DNA of 64,000 nt from Solitalea canadensis DSM 3403 (GTDB lineage: Bacteria > Bacteroidota > Bacteroidia > Sphingobacteriales > Sphingobacteriaceae): the NCBI RefSeq assembly GCF_000242635.2, contig NC_017770.1, positions 2,492,669 to 2,556,668 on the forward strand, given 5' to 3'. Positions 54,428 through 62,427 of this stretch are shown one piece after another. The notes under the pieces were generated by a model, which was not told where the DNA came from, ran no database searches, and saw only the letters and a list, made by a program, of their open reading frames with translations. Numbering within the stretch: the first letter of the stretch is position 1; every line of letters begins with the position of its first letter. A program made the position numbers and the translations under genes.

Positions 54428-54979
54428 TTAAAAATTTAAAATGATCTCTTTAACAGGCGGTCCTTCCATATCGGTAATGCTATCAATGGTTACCATGCGA
54501 ACCCGGTACATTACAGATGGATAATATTTACCTCCCAATACCGACCATATTTCATGCAATTGTTGAAGGTTCAATGTCACCATTTCCAGTATCAGTTTTT
54601 CAATATTGGGATGTAATGCAGGGGTATTGGAATGATCGAACACAAATTTCTTCTGGAAAAATTCAATCACATGCTGAAGGTTTTGCAATGACATTCCATA
54701 CGCTGAAGTTGGTTTTACAGAAGTAAACAGTAAGGTAAAGTATAAGTGAATGGCAGGATTCTTTTTCAGTATTGTGTTATCTTTTTTAACGTAATAATCA
54801 AGTTCACGGGAAATCCTGTTTTCTTCAATATTTATTAAGGAGATGATGATGTCTGAATTTGCACCGTTAGACAGGTCATTTACGATCTCGGTGATATTAC
54901 CCAGATCAACTGTAACGGGAAACGAACTCAACTCATTACTTAATTCTTGTTGAATAATATTGACAGCTGGAAAAATCAT
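54428..54979 (-). CDS. DUF4255 tube-terminator (cap) protein (Afp16-like)
   Basis: 183 aa. The family marks are the N-terminus FPAVNIIQQELSNEL, the segment SDIIISLINIEENRISRE, AIHLYFTLLFTSVKPTSAYGMSLQNLQHVIEFFQ and the C-terminal IWSVLGGKYYPSVMYRVRM. DUF4255 proteins (Afp16/Pvc16) close the distal end of tube and sheath. It is the first gene of the eCIS operon; the divergent upstream gap is 304 bp. Confidence 0.92.
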   Translation of the reverse strand: MIFPAVNIIQQELSNELSSFPVTVDLGNITEIVNDLSNGANSDIIISLINIEENRISRELDYYVKKDNTILKKNPAIHLYFTLLFTSVKPTSAYGMSLQNLQHVIEFFQKKFVFDHSNTPALHPNIEKLILEMVTLNLQQLHEIWSVLGGKYYPSVMYRVRMVTIDSITDMEGPPVKEIILNF

Positions 54980-55283
54980 GAGAGCATATTAAAGCTGTAA
55001 ACAATACTTTGATTTTTGAACCAGGTTATCCCCGTAAAAAGGCAGAACACCACCTACAATGTAAGTCTGATGGAATTATGCAGATGCAATTTCCCGGTTA
55101 TCTGTTTTTCCACAGGAAAGTTGTAATACTTTCCGGCAAATAGTTGAAAGTAGAAATAATCTAAATTTATGATTATTAGGTAAATAGAAAAAATATTTAA
55201 TTAAATATAGATAAATTCCAACATAAATCAAATGGTTAAATTAGAAGAACCTGATTGTGGGGTTAAATTTAATTTCTGTCGTT
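54980..55283. promoter_or_regulatory. Divergent upstream region of the eCIS operon, with two palindromes
   Basis: The 304-bp gap between the DUF4255 and alkaline-phosphatase-like genes. I find no exact TAnnTTTG. It holds the perfect 16-bp palindrome ATATTTAATTAAATAT (55193-55208) and the inverted repeat GGAAAGT-tgtaat-ACTTTCC (55125-55144). These are candidate operator sites for the eCIS or the phosphatase promoter; which one is not clear. Confidence 0.4.
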
Positions 55284-56372
55284 ATGAAAAAGCTACTCCT
55301 CCTCACCTTTTCTGCTTTCATCTTAAACATTGCTATTGCCCAACCAAAACTTAAAACCAGGAACATCATACTAATAACTCTTGATGGCTTCCGTTGGCAG
55401 GAATTATTTAAGGGTGCAGATTCAACATTGATCAACGATAAAGATTATACTACCAATTTTGGCAGAGTAAGCGAGCAATTCTGGGCCGAAACCCCACAAG
55501 AACGCCGACAAAAGTTAATGCCTTTTGTTTGGCAAACGATTGCCCGTAATGGTCAGCTGTATGGAAATCGCGACTTGAATAATAAAGTGGATATGACTAA
55601 CCCGCATTGGGTATCTTACCCTGGCTATAGTGAAATACTCTGCGGTTATGTAGATACGCTTATCAGGGGTAATAAAAAAAGGAACAATCCGAATATAACG
55701 CTCCTTGAATTCTTAAATAACCGCCACGAGTTTAATGGTAAAATAGCCGTTTTCGGTTCATGGGATGTTTTTCCTTACATTATCAATCAGGAACGATCTA
55801 AAATTCCGGTCAATGCAGGATATGCTAAGGTTGAAGGAGACCATTTGAGCACATCCACTAAATTACTAAACACCATGCAAAAACAGGTTCCAACGGTATT
55901 TGGAGGTGCACGTTTAGATGTATTTACCCATTACCAGGCAAAGGAATATTTAATTAAACACCATCCAAGAGTGTTATTTATTGGATATGGCGAACCTGAT
56001 GAATGGGCTCATCAGGGAAATTATGAATATTATCTACAGTCGGTTAACAATATCGATCAATTTATAAGTGATATCTGGAATTATGTCCAGAGCAACACAT
56101 TTTATAAAGACAAAACAACCTTAATTATCACGACAGATCATGGCCGTGGTGAGGCCCAAAAAGGCAAATGGAAAAGTCACGGAATCAATATAATTGGAGC
56201 GGGTGAAGTTTGGTTGGCAGTAATTGGCCCCGATGCAAAACCATTGGGTGAGGTAAAATCAGAGGGCCAGTTATACTCCACACAAATTGCTCAAACAATA
56301 AGCAAGTTACTGGGGATTAACTATATGAATACCAGGTCGGTTGGAAAGGCTATTGATTCTGTAATTGAGTGA
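55284..56372 (+). CDS. Alkaline-phosphatase-superfamily exported hydrolase
   Basis: 362 aa from ATG 55284; MKKLLLLTFSAFILNIAIAQ is a clean signal peptide, which the earlier in-frame start would spoil. It has the core of the alkaline phosphatase/phosphoglycerate mutase/sulfatase fold: the metal-binding first strand IILITLDGFRWQELF, the nucleophile region VSYPGYSEILCGY (T/S near metal), FIGYGEPDEWAHQGNY (metal Asp/His), and TTDHGRGEAQKGKWKSHG (Asp-His plus His). It may hydrolyse a phosphodiester or sulfate ester in the periplasm. It is divergent from the eCIS operon and has no obvious connection with it. Confidence 0.8.
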   Translation: MKKLLLLTFSAFILNIAIAQPKLKTRNIILITLDGFRWQELFKGADSTLINDKDYTTNFGRVSEQFWAETPQERRQKLMPFVWQTIARNGQLYGNRDLNNKVDMTNPHWVSYPGYSEILCGYVDTLIRGNKKRNNPNITLLEFLNNRHEFNGKIAVFGSWDVFPYIINQERSKIPVNAGYAKVEGDHLSTSTKLLNTMQKQVPTVFGGARLDVFTHYQAKEYLIKHHPRVLFIGYGEPDEWAHQGNYEYYLQSVNNIDQFISDIWNYVQSNTFYKDKTTLIITTDHGRGEAQKGKWKSHGINIIGAGEVWLAVIGPDAKPLGEVKSEGQLYSTQIAQTISKLLGINYMNTRSVGKAIDSVIE

Positions 56373-56422
56373 GGGATTAAATTGTCAAAAAGCATAACTC
56401 CTGAAAAAAATTAGCAACAAAA

Positions 56423-56447
56423 AATGGGGACGAAATACGCCCCCATT
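56423..56447 (-). terminator. Intrinsic terminator of the PAS gene
   Basis: Stem AATGGGG (56423-56429) with CCCCATT (56441-56447), with further CG/CG pairing inside. On the minus strand it is followed by TTTTTTG, giving a normal intrinsic terminator for the PAS gene. On the plus strand the T run is weak, so it may also slow the phosphatase transcript. Confidence 0.8.
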
Positions 56448-56471
56448 ATGGTAAAGTCTAATTATGCTATA

Positions 56472-57032
56472 TTAATCAAAGAAGCGAGCAAAAAATCCTT
56501 TTTTGTCTCCACTTTTATCACTTTCTGTGATGATGCCTTTGATGTAAGCGTTGTAATCTTTTCCTTTTTCTTCTAAAAAGCCATTAAAGTATTTTTCGCT
56601 GGCTGCTACACCACCTACTTTCTCAATCTGAATTAACTTTTCATAAAGCGGTTCTATTAAATCAGTTATTACTGGTTGTGGAACGGCTCTTCTTTTTCCA
56701 TAATAATTAACGATATCACCCCCAGCCAGTTTAACCTCAAAATCTGTGATCACCCAATAATAACGGCCATTTTTGGCGAGGTTTTTTATAATAGCATGCA
56801 TATTTCTGCCAGCTTTCAAATTATCCCAAAGAATTTTAAAAATTACTTTAGGCATATCCGGATGGCGGACAATATTTTGAGGTTGGCCCATTAACTCGTG
56901 CTCTTCGTAGCCCGACACCTCAATAAATGCATCGTTTGCATACTCAATCACACCTCTGGGATCGGTTTTGCTCATAATTGTCTTGGATTTATCCCATGCA
57001 ACTTCTTTGTTAACTGGTATCGGCTTTATCAT
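56472..57032 (-). CDS. PAS-domain protein (Aer-type PAS)
   Basis: 186 aa. A single PAS domain covers about 20-115: IEYANDAFIEVSGYEEHELM, GQPQNIVRHPDMPKVIFKI, LWDNLKAGRNMHAIIKNLAK, NGRYYWVITDFEVKL. This is the form seen in the aerotaxis receptor Aer and related chemoreceptors, where it binds FAD. The C-terminus is helical (about 125-185) with no HAMP, methyl-accepting or kinase domain, so a stand-alone sensor or partner protein. Cytoplasmic. Terminator 25 nt downstream. Confidence 0.85.
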   Translation of the reverse strand: MIKPIPVNKEVAWDKSKTIMSKTDPRGVIEYANDAFIEVSGYEEHELMGQPQNIVRHPDMPKVIFKILWDNLKAGRNMHAIIKNLAKNGRYYWVITDFEVKLAGGDIVNYYGKRRAVPQPVITDLIEPLYEKLIQIEKVGGVAASEKYFNGFLEEKGKDYNAYIKGIITESDKSGDKKGFFARFFD

Positions 57033-57069
57033 AAAAATTATTTTTAATAACTGCTACTTACTTTTTTTA

Positions 57070-57077
57070 CAAATTTA
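57070..57077 (-). promoter_or_regulatory. Candidate -7 element of the PAS gene
   Basis: Reads TAAATTTG on the minus strand, an exact TAnnTTTG match 38-45 nt upstream of the PAS start. A TTG occurs only at about 29-bp spacing, longer than normal. Confidence 0.4.
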
Positions 57078-57377
57078 GCAAAAGTTGTAACATCTAAATT
57101 CTGTCACAAGGATAATACACCAAATAAGTAGTTATACTGAGTAAAAAAAACAATATTTTATTAGTAAAAACAGTTGAATTTCGACGTCTTTTTAAGAATA
57201 AAATGTATTTATGCACTTGATTCCTATGAATTCAAATACCCTAATAGCATAATTACCAATAACTTAGCTATTTACAACTTAAACTTCATCATCTTTTAAC
57301 AATTATTTCACAATGGCCAAAAAGATTTGGGCTATAAAATGAAATTATTTGAGAATATCTTTGGGAATAATCCAGAT

Positions 57378-57391
57378 ATGACATTCGTCAT
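57378..57391 (+). promoter_or_regulatory. Crp/Fnr-type palindromic operator upstream of nrdD
   Basis: ATGAC-attc-GTCAT is a perfect inverted repeat with a 4-nt spacer, the same layout as Crp/Fnr-family sites (TTGAC/TTGAT-N4-GTCAA/ATCAA). It lies 295 nt before nrdD. An exact -7 match TATCTTTG sits upstream at 57356-57363 and a 7/8 match TACTTTTA downstream at 57405-57412, so the site could activate the second or repress the first. Anaerobic control fits the operon's role. The rest of the 653-bp gap holds AT-rich sequence, a 34-codon ORF of doubtful meaning (57446-57550) and the terminator at 57636. Confidence 0.5.
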
Positions 57392-57635
57392 GTTTTAGAA
57401 CAGATACTTTTAGAAACTTCGCGTCCTTTTTAAAAATAACCAACTATGAATCCTGACGCTTCACTCTTTCCGAATTATTGTTTTGACTTTTGGCAAAACA
57501 GTAAATCTTTCAAATTGAAAATTTCGCTCGTAATAAATCATGCAGGATGATGATTAAATAAAAAATCAACTTTTTTATTTAAATAAATCAAATCGGCATT
57601 CCTATCACCCATAATCCTTTGGGCCAAGCAATTAC

Positions 57636-57661
57636 CCTGTAAAAATCGTTTACAGGTTTTT
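57636..57661 (+). terminator. Intrinsic terminator 25 nt before nrdD, possible attenuator
   Basis: CCTGTAAA (57636-57643), loop AATCG, TTTACAGG (57649-57656), then TTTTT. A perfect 8-bp stem with a T run on the plus strand. Nothing that it could terminate is encoded directly upstream on this strand, so it acts in the nrdD leader, if transcription starts at the upstream promoter candidates. The preceding GGGCCAAGCAATTACCC could pair alternatively with its left arm. Confidence 0.7.
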
Positions 57662-57685
57662 CAAAAATCTCATTAAAGTTTAAGT

Positions 57686-59818
57686 ATGATAAAATATGTG
57701 ATCAAACGAAATGGTGAATACCAGCCATTTGAAGATTTTAAAGTAAGAGATGCTATTTCAAAGGCCTTTCAAAGTTTGAACTCCGTTACAGATCCGGATA
57801 TCTGTGAGTTAGCGTTGGCTACTTTAGAATCCAAAAGCGTTTGTGCAATTGAAGAAATTCAAGATTGCATCGAAAAGGCGCTATTTGATAAGGGATATTT
57901 TGAGGTCATGAAGTCGTTCATGGTTTATCGTCATACACGAAAATTACAACGAGAACATATCAATGGATTTAATGAGGATACTACGTATGTAAATAGCACA
58001 CAAACTGTAGAAGAATACATTGCTCAAACCGACTGGCGCATTAATGCAAACGCCAATACTTCTTATTCTAACGCCGGACTCGTAAATAATACGGCCGGAA
58101 AGATAATTGCCAATTATTGGTTGGATAAAATCTATTCAAAGGAAGAGGGCTATTCTCATCGTAACGGCGATATCCATATTCATGATTTGGACTGCCTTAC
58201 AGGTTACTGTGCCGGATGGAGTCTTCGGGTTTTGCTTGATGAAGGTTTTAATGGTGTTCGTACAAGAGTGGAAAGCCGGCCTCCCTCTCATTTTAGGGAA
58301 GCGTTGGGACAAATGGCCAACTTTTTAGGCATTCTTCAAAGTGAATGGGCTGGCGCTCAGGCTTTCAGTTCTTTTGATACTTATCTGGCTCCTTATGTCT
58401 TTAAAGACCAGCTTTCTTATGCTGATGTATTAAAGGCGATACGAAGTTTTATTTATAATCTTAACGTTCCGGCTCGCTGGGGACAATCACCTTTTACCAA
58501 TATTACGTTGGATTGGATTGCTCCGCAGGATTTAAAAGATCAGATTCCGACCAAAAATAATCATCACTTGTTTGCTGTTCTGAATAATGAAGACCTTCTT
58601 CGTAAAGCCAATGAAAGAGGTGTTGCAAGTCTAACAGATATGACATACGGTCATTTTCAACCGGAAATGAATCTTATCAATAAGGCCTATTATACCGTCA
58701 TGACCGAAGGAGATGCTAACGGACAGCCCTTTACTTTTCCGATTCCAACCGTGAACATTACCGAAGATTTCGATTGGGAAGGAGAAAATGTGGACTTACT
58801 ATTTGAAAATACAGCTAAAATAGGTTCTTCTTACTTTCAGAACTTCGTTGGCAGTCAATACATTACTGATGCTGATGGAAAAAGGGTTGAAAATCCGGAT
58901 GCTTACAAACCTAATGCTGTCCGCAGTATGTGTTGTCGCTTACAACTCGATTTAAGAGAGTTATTAAAACGCGGAAACGGGCTGTTTGGCAGTGCTGAAA
59001 TGACCGGCAGTATTGGTGTCGTAACGATAAATATGGCACGTTTAGGATATCTCTATCAAGGAAATATAGCAAAGTTATATCATCGATTGGATGAACTCCT
59101 AATCATTGCCAAAAACACCTTGGAGAAAAAAAGAGCGTTTATACAAGAACTGTTTGAACGTGGTTTATTTCCTTATACCAAAAGATACCTGCGCGACTTC
59201 AGAAATCATTTTTCGACCATCGGGGTTAATGGCATGAATGAGATGATGCTGAATTTTACCCAACATAAGGATGACCTTACCTCTACTACCGGAATTCAGT
59301 TTGTTTCAGAAATACTGGATCATATTCGTCTTCGTATGAAAGAGTTTCAGGAAGAAACCGGTAACCTTTATAACCTGGAGGCTACACCGGCTGAAGGCAC
59401 CACGTATCGCTTTGCCAAAGAAGACAAAAAACGCTTTCCGGATATTATTCAGGCCGGTCAGGAAGAAAACATCTATTACACCAATAGTTCTCAGATACCG
59501 GTAGATTATACTGAAGATCCATTTGAGGCTTTATATTTACAGGATTCGCTGCAATGTAAATATACAGGTGGAACAGTTCTTCACTTGTACATGAGCGAAA
59601 AAATCAGCACACCTCAGGCATGTAAAAACTTCGTAAAAAAAGTACTTACTAACTTTAAATTACCTTACATTACGGTAACTCCGGTATTCAGTATATGTCC
59701 GGTTCATGGATACCTGAACGGAGAGCATGAATACTGCCCAAAATGCGATAATCTGTTATTGACTGAACATAATCTTAATTCAACTGCAAATGAAGACTAC
59801 ACCACAGGAGTTTCTTAA
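57686..59818 (+). CDS. nrdD: Anaerobic ribonucleoside-triphosphate reductase, truncated by frameshift before the glycyl-radical motif
   Basis: 710 aa. An ATP-cone (about 1-95, MIKYVIKRNGEYQPFEDFKV) precedes the class III RNR barrel. Landmarks: HIHDLDCLTGYCAGWSLRVL with the active-site Cys, FTNITLDWIAP, YFQNFVGSQYITD, SMCCRLQLDLREL and a C-terminal zinc-ribbon start CPVHGYLNGEHEYCPKC (C671, C684, C687). It should reduce NTPs to dNTPs using a glycyl radical installed by NrdG. The frame ends at 59818 (YTTGVS) with no glycyl-radical motif; that motif follows in the +1 frame. As it stands in the zero frame, the enzyme lacks the radical residue. This is either a sequence error, a loss of function or programmed frameshifting. 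Confidence 0.93.
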   Translation: MIKYVIKRNGEYQPFEDFKVRDAISKAFQSLNSVTDPDICELALATLESKSVCAIEEIQDCIEKALFDKGYFEVMKSFMVYRHTRKLQREHINGFNEDTTYVNSTQTVEEYIAQTDWRINANANTSYSNAGLVNNTAGKIIANYWLDKIYSKEEGYSHRNGDIHIHDLDCLTGYCAGWSLRVLLDEGFNGVRTRVESRPPSHFREALGQMANFLGILQSEWAGAQAFSSFDTYLAPYVFKDQLSYADVLKAIRSFIYNLNVPARWGQSPFTNITLDWIAPQDLKDQIPTKNNHHLFAVLNNEDLLRKANERGVASLTDMTYGHFQPEMNLINKAYYTVMTEGDANGQPFTFPIPTVNITEDFDWEGENVDLLFENTAKIGSSYFQNFVGSQYITDADGKRVENPDAYKPNAVRSMCCRLQLDLRELLKRGNGLFGSAEMTGSIGVVTINMARLGYLYQGNIAKLYHRLDELLIIAKNTLEKKRAFIQELFERGLFPYTKRYLRDFRNHFSTIGVNGMNEMMLNFTQHKDDLTSTTGIQFVSEILDHIRLRMKEFQEETGNLYNLEATPAEGTTYRFAKEDKKRFPDIIQAGQEENIYYTNSSQIPVDYTEDPFEALYLQDSLQCKYTGGTVLHLYMSEKISTPQACKNFVKKVLTNFKLPYITVTPVFSICPVHGYLNGEHEYCPKCDNLLLTEHNLNSTANEDYTTGVS

Positions 59819-59969
59819 CCAACACTTGGATAAAAGAACTAAATGCCTTGTCTACACAAGAGTGATGGGCTATCACAGGCCGGTAGAAAGTTTTAACATA
59901 GGAAAAAAAGGTGAGCACCAGCAACGAACACACTTTAACGAAATTAAAACCTCAAGGGCCGATTTATAG
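59763..59969 (+). CDS. nrdD: C-terminal glycyl-radical segment of nrdD in the +1 frame
   Basis: Open in the +1 frame relative to the nrdD reading frame, from 59763 (after a TGA at 59760) to TAG 59967-59969. It encodes KTTPQEFLNQHLDKRTKC, then LVYTRVMGYHRPVESF and NIGKKGEHQQRTHFNEIK. RVMGYHRPV is the conserved glycyl-radical loop of class III RNRs, whose Gly carries the radical, and the TKC could supply the fourth zinc-ribbon Cys. This piece should follow DNLLL of the upstream frame within 60-100 nt. A single base inserted (or two lost) between 59762 and 59818 would explain it. It overlaps the start of nrdG by about 59 nt. Confidence 0.85.
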   Translation: MNIILIQLQMKTTPQEFLNQHLDKRTKCLVYTRVMGYHRPVESFNIGKKGEHQQRTHFNEIKTSRADL

Positions 59970-60627
59970 CATCACCCCTTTCACCTTATTAGACTACCCG
60001 GATAAAACAGCCTGTATTCTATGGTTTGCAGGCTGTAATATGCGGTGTTTATATTGTTATAACCCTGATGTTGTTTTAAACAAAGGTTCTTTGAGTTTTG
60101 AGCATGTTTATCGATTTCTTGATTCCAGGAAAGGGCTATTAGATGGCGTGGTACTTAGTGGAGGTGAATGTACCATGCATAAGCATATTATCCCTTTTAT
60201 TGAAAAGATTAAAGCAATGGGATTTACAGTAAAAATTGATACCAACGGATCAAGACCTATGATCTTACATCAATTGATTAACGACGAACTTATTGATTAT
60301 GTAGCACTGGATTTTAAAGCCTTGCCCGATCGGTTTCAATATATTACCCAATCAAACCTCTTTTCAAAATTTGAGCAAACACTTTCTTTATTATTGACAT
60401 CAACAATTAAGTTTGAAGTAAGAACGACTGTACATGCTGATTTGATTACTACAACGGATCTAATCCGTATGGTATCTTATCTGCAAACAAGAGGTTATAA
60501 AGGAAATTATTACATCCAGTACTTTGTAAATAATGTTAAAACACTCTCCGATTTGAGGTTTTCACCTAAAGAATTAAAACGCGAACTTCTTTCAACTTCG
60601 CAAATCAACCTTATTTTTAGGGAATAG
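59911..60627 (+). CDS. nrdG: Anaerobic RNR-activating radical SAM protein
   Basis: 238 aa from GTG 59911. No ATG lies before the essential residues; AGGA 9-12 nt upstream is a suitable ribosome-binding site. The radical SAM cluster is CNMRCLYCYNPD (CxxxCxxC), preceded by SITPFTLLDYPDKTACILWF, and the glycine-rich SAM segment is GVVLSGGECTMH. This is the NrdG type that makes the 5'-deoxyadenosyl radical and abstracts H from the NrdD glycine. The C-terminal half completes the barrel (YVALDFKALPDRF). It overlaps the +1-frame nrdD tail, a common arrangement of nrdDG. Confidence 0.9.
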   Translation: MSTSNEHTLTKLKPQGPIYSITPFTLLDYPDKTACILWFAGCNMRCLYCYNPDVVLNKGSLSFEHVYRFLDSRKGLLDGVVLSGGECTMHKHIIPFIEKIKAMGFTVKIDTNGSRPMILHQLINDELIDYVALDFKALPDRFQYITQSNLFSKFEQTLSLLLTSTIKFEVRTTVHADLITTTDLIRMVSYLQTRGYKGNYYIQYFVNNVKTLSDLRFSPKELKRELLSTSQINLIFRE

Positions 60628-60657
60628 ATTCTTCTCATAAACGTATAAAGTATTAAA

Positions 60658-61878
60658 ATGAAAAAAAGCTGGTTAATCATCGCTCTCAGTAATTTTTTTA
60701 TTGCTGCGATGATGGGCTTCATGCTCCGCTTATCGTTTGTAACCCCTATAGATCTCAATTATGTTTTCTTAACACATGGACATTCTCATACAGCCATGTT
60801 AGGATGGGTTTACTTAATGCTTTACCTCTTAATCATACAAAATTTCTTGTCGACCGAAAAACGAGAGCAGCCAATCTATTCGCGTTTATTTTGGATAACA
60901 CAAATTTCTGTTGTGGGGATGATGATCAGTTTTCCTCTTCAGGGATATGCTTTATTTTCAATCATTTTCTCTACACTCCATATTTTCTGCAGTTACTTCT
61001 TCTGTTATAAAATATGGAAGGAACATCAAACCCACTCCTATTATGATGGAATATTGCTAAAAGCAGCATTGATATTCATGCTTGTTTCCACATTGGGCAT
61101 TTGGTGCTTAGGCCTTGCTGGAGCCACAGGCACAAAAAACACCGCTTTGTATCAATCGGCAATACAGTTCTTCTTGCACTTTCAGTTTAACGGATGGTTT
61201 CTTTTTGCTGTGATAGCATTGTTTATCAATCAGTTTCATGAATTTACTTTAGGCATCGATCAGCGTAAATTCAACTATTTTATAACCTTACTAATTCTCG
61301 CAACTGTTTTAACCTTAGGCTTACCATTAAATTGGTATTATCCTCATCCACTACTTTATTGGTTGAATACGATTGGTGTTCTATTACAACTAATTACCTT
61401 AATCATAGCAGGTTGGCATATAAAAAAGCGCTCTTTACTCCATATCAGGCAGCTACCAACTGTAGCTAAATGGTTATTGGTTTTGGGATCATTTTCTCTA
61501 ACATTGAAAATTGTCATGCAATGCCTAACTATCTGGCCTGAAATGGCAGCCGCCTCCCACCACATCAGAAATTTTACCATCGGTTTCATTCACCTGATTA
61601 TGTTGGGTGTTATCAATAGTTGCTTGTTTCTTTTTATGTATAAAACTCCTTATCTGAATTTTTTAAAAAGCAAAGCAGACATTTCGGGCATTGTCATTTT
61701 TATTACCGGTTTTATACTAACAGAATTATTGCTTTTTTTACAAGGAATGCTCTACTTTTTAGGAAATGGAATGATTCCTAATTATCATCTAATCCTTCTT
61801 GTTGCTTCTCTATTATTACCGTTGGGCCTACTGTTTATTATCGTAGGGAATGTTCAGACTAAAAAAATAAAAATATGA
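60658..61878 (+). CDS. Haem-copper-oxidase-like polytopic membrane protein
   Basis: 406 aa with about 12 membrane helices, 30 nt after nrdG. Conserved-looking histidines lie at the ends of helices: THGHSHTAMLGWVYL near residue 40, QFFLHFQFNGWFLFA near 170, and MAAASHHIRNFTIGFIHLIMLG near 300. These fit the haem-copper oxidase subunit I/NnrS-like fold, but the copper ligands of a true oxidase (HxxxY) are not obvious. It may bind haem or take part in anaerobic respiration or nitric-oxide handling. The stop overlaps the CopD-like start by 4 nt (ATGA). Confidence 0.7.
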   Translation: MKKSWLIIALSNFFIAAMMGFMLRLSFVTPIDLNYVFLTHGHSHTAMLGWVYLMLYLLIIQNFLSTEKREQPIYSRLFWITQISVVGMMISFPLQGYALFSIIFSTLHIFCSYFFCYKIWKEHQTHSYYDGILLKAALIFMLVSTLGIWCLGLAGATGTKNTALYQSAIQFFLHFQFNGWFLFAVIALFINQFHEFTLGIDQRKFNYFITLLILATVLTLGLPLNWYYPHPLLYWLNTIGVLLQLITLIIAGWHIKKRSLLHIRQLPTVAKWLLVLGSFSLTLKIVMQCLTIWPEMAAASHHIRNFTIGFIHLIMLGVINSCLFLFMYKTPYLNFLKSKADISGIVIFITGFILTELLLFLQGMLYFLGNGMIPNYHLILLVASLLLPLGLLFIIVGNVQTKKIKI

Positions 61879-62324
61879 CCTTACATCATCTTCTCTTAAT
61901 TCTTCATCTTTTAGCTGCTTCTATCTGGGTTGGAGGACATCTTATCTTGAGTATCCGTTTTTTACCAAGAGCGTTAAAACAAAATGACCCTGATATTATC
62001 TCCAACTTCGAAAAACAATATGAACCTATTGGAATGCCCGCCTTATTGCTATTAATTGTTACAGGAATATGGATGGCCTACGATTTTGGTCTTAAGGTAA
62101 ACCATTGGTTTTCCTTTTTAAGCGGAATTGGAATGGTGATTTCGATAAAATTGATTTTACTGCTACTTACCTTTGCATTCGCAATTCATGCCAGATTCTT
62201 TGTTATTCCTAAATTAAGCAAGCATAATCTTAAGGAAATGGCCGTTCATATTGTAGCGGTAACAGTTATTGGAGTGGCAATGCTTATTTTAGGATCTACG
62301 ATAAGATATGGAGGGATTCATTAA
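61875..62324 (+). CDS. CopD-like four-helix membrane protein
   Basis: 149 aa with four membrane helices. The N-terminus HHLLLILHLLAASIWVGGHLILSIRFLP has the His pair and the WVGGH motif that recur in the CopD/YcnJ superfamily and the related HemJ-like proteins, which bind haem or copper within a four-helix bundle. The C-terminal FAIHARFFVIPKL and GVAMLILGSTIRYGG fit. Translation is coupled to the upstream 406-aa gene (4-nt overlap), so the two probably form a haem/copper-binding unit in the nrdDG operon. Confidence 0.78.
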   Translation: MTLHHLLLILHLLAASIWVGGHLILSIRFLPRALKQNDPDIISNFEKQYEPIGMPALLLLIVTGIWMAYDFGLKVNHWFSFLSGIGMVISIKLILLLLTFAFAIHARFFVIPKLSKHNLKEMAVHIVAVTVIGVAMLILGSTIRYGGIH

Positions 62325-62363
62325 CATTATGGCATTCTCAGCATCCAAATAAAGCTTAACAAT

Positions 62364-62413
62364 AAAAGAGGAAGCAAAGACCAACATCACCAGAGGCCTT
62401 TGCTTCCTCTTTT
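62364..62413. terminator. Bidirectional intrinsic terminator
   Basis: Perfect 16-bp stem AAAAGAGGAAGCAAAG (62364-62379) and CTTTGCTTCCTCTTTT (62398-62413), loop 18 nt. It separates the convergent CopD-like gene and glycoside hydrolase gene and should stop both transcripts. Confidence 0.9.
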
Positions 62414-62427
62414 GTCATCATCAAATT

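Noticed and set aside
24161-54979. Type VI secretion system or prophage, because of VgrG, PAAR, gp25, sheath and tube genes
   Set aside because: The sheath is one polypeptide, no TssJKLM or ClpV genes are seen, and no capsid, portal, terminase, lysis or integrase genes are present. DUF4255, LysM-tube adaptor, DUF4157 and eCIS AAA+ identify an eCIS.
57446-57550. 34-codon ORF in the nrdD leader (MNPDASLFPNYCFDFW)
   Set aside because: It has a start and stop but only weak ribosome-binding sequence, no support from repeats or family, and AT-rich context; it could be a leader peptide but I cannot support it.
57551-57685. Cobalamin or other known riboswitch before nrdD
   Set aside because: No B12 box or other conserved riboswitch core is visible; only a terminator hairpin can be supported.
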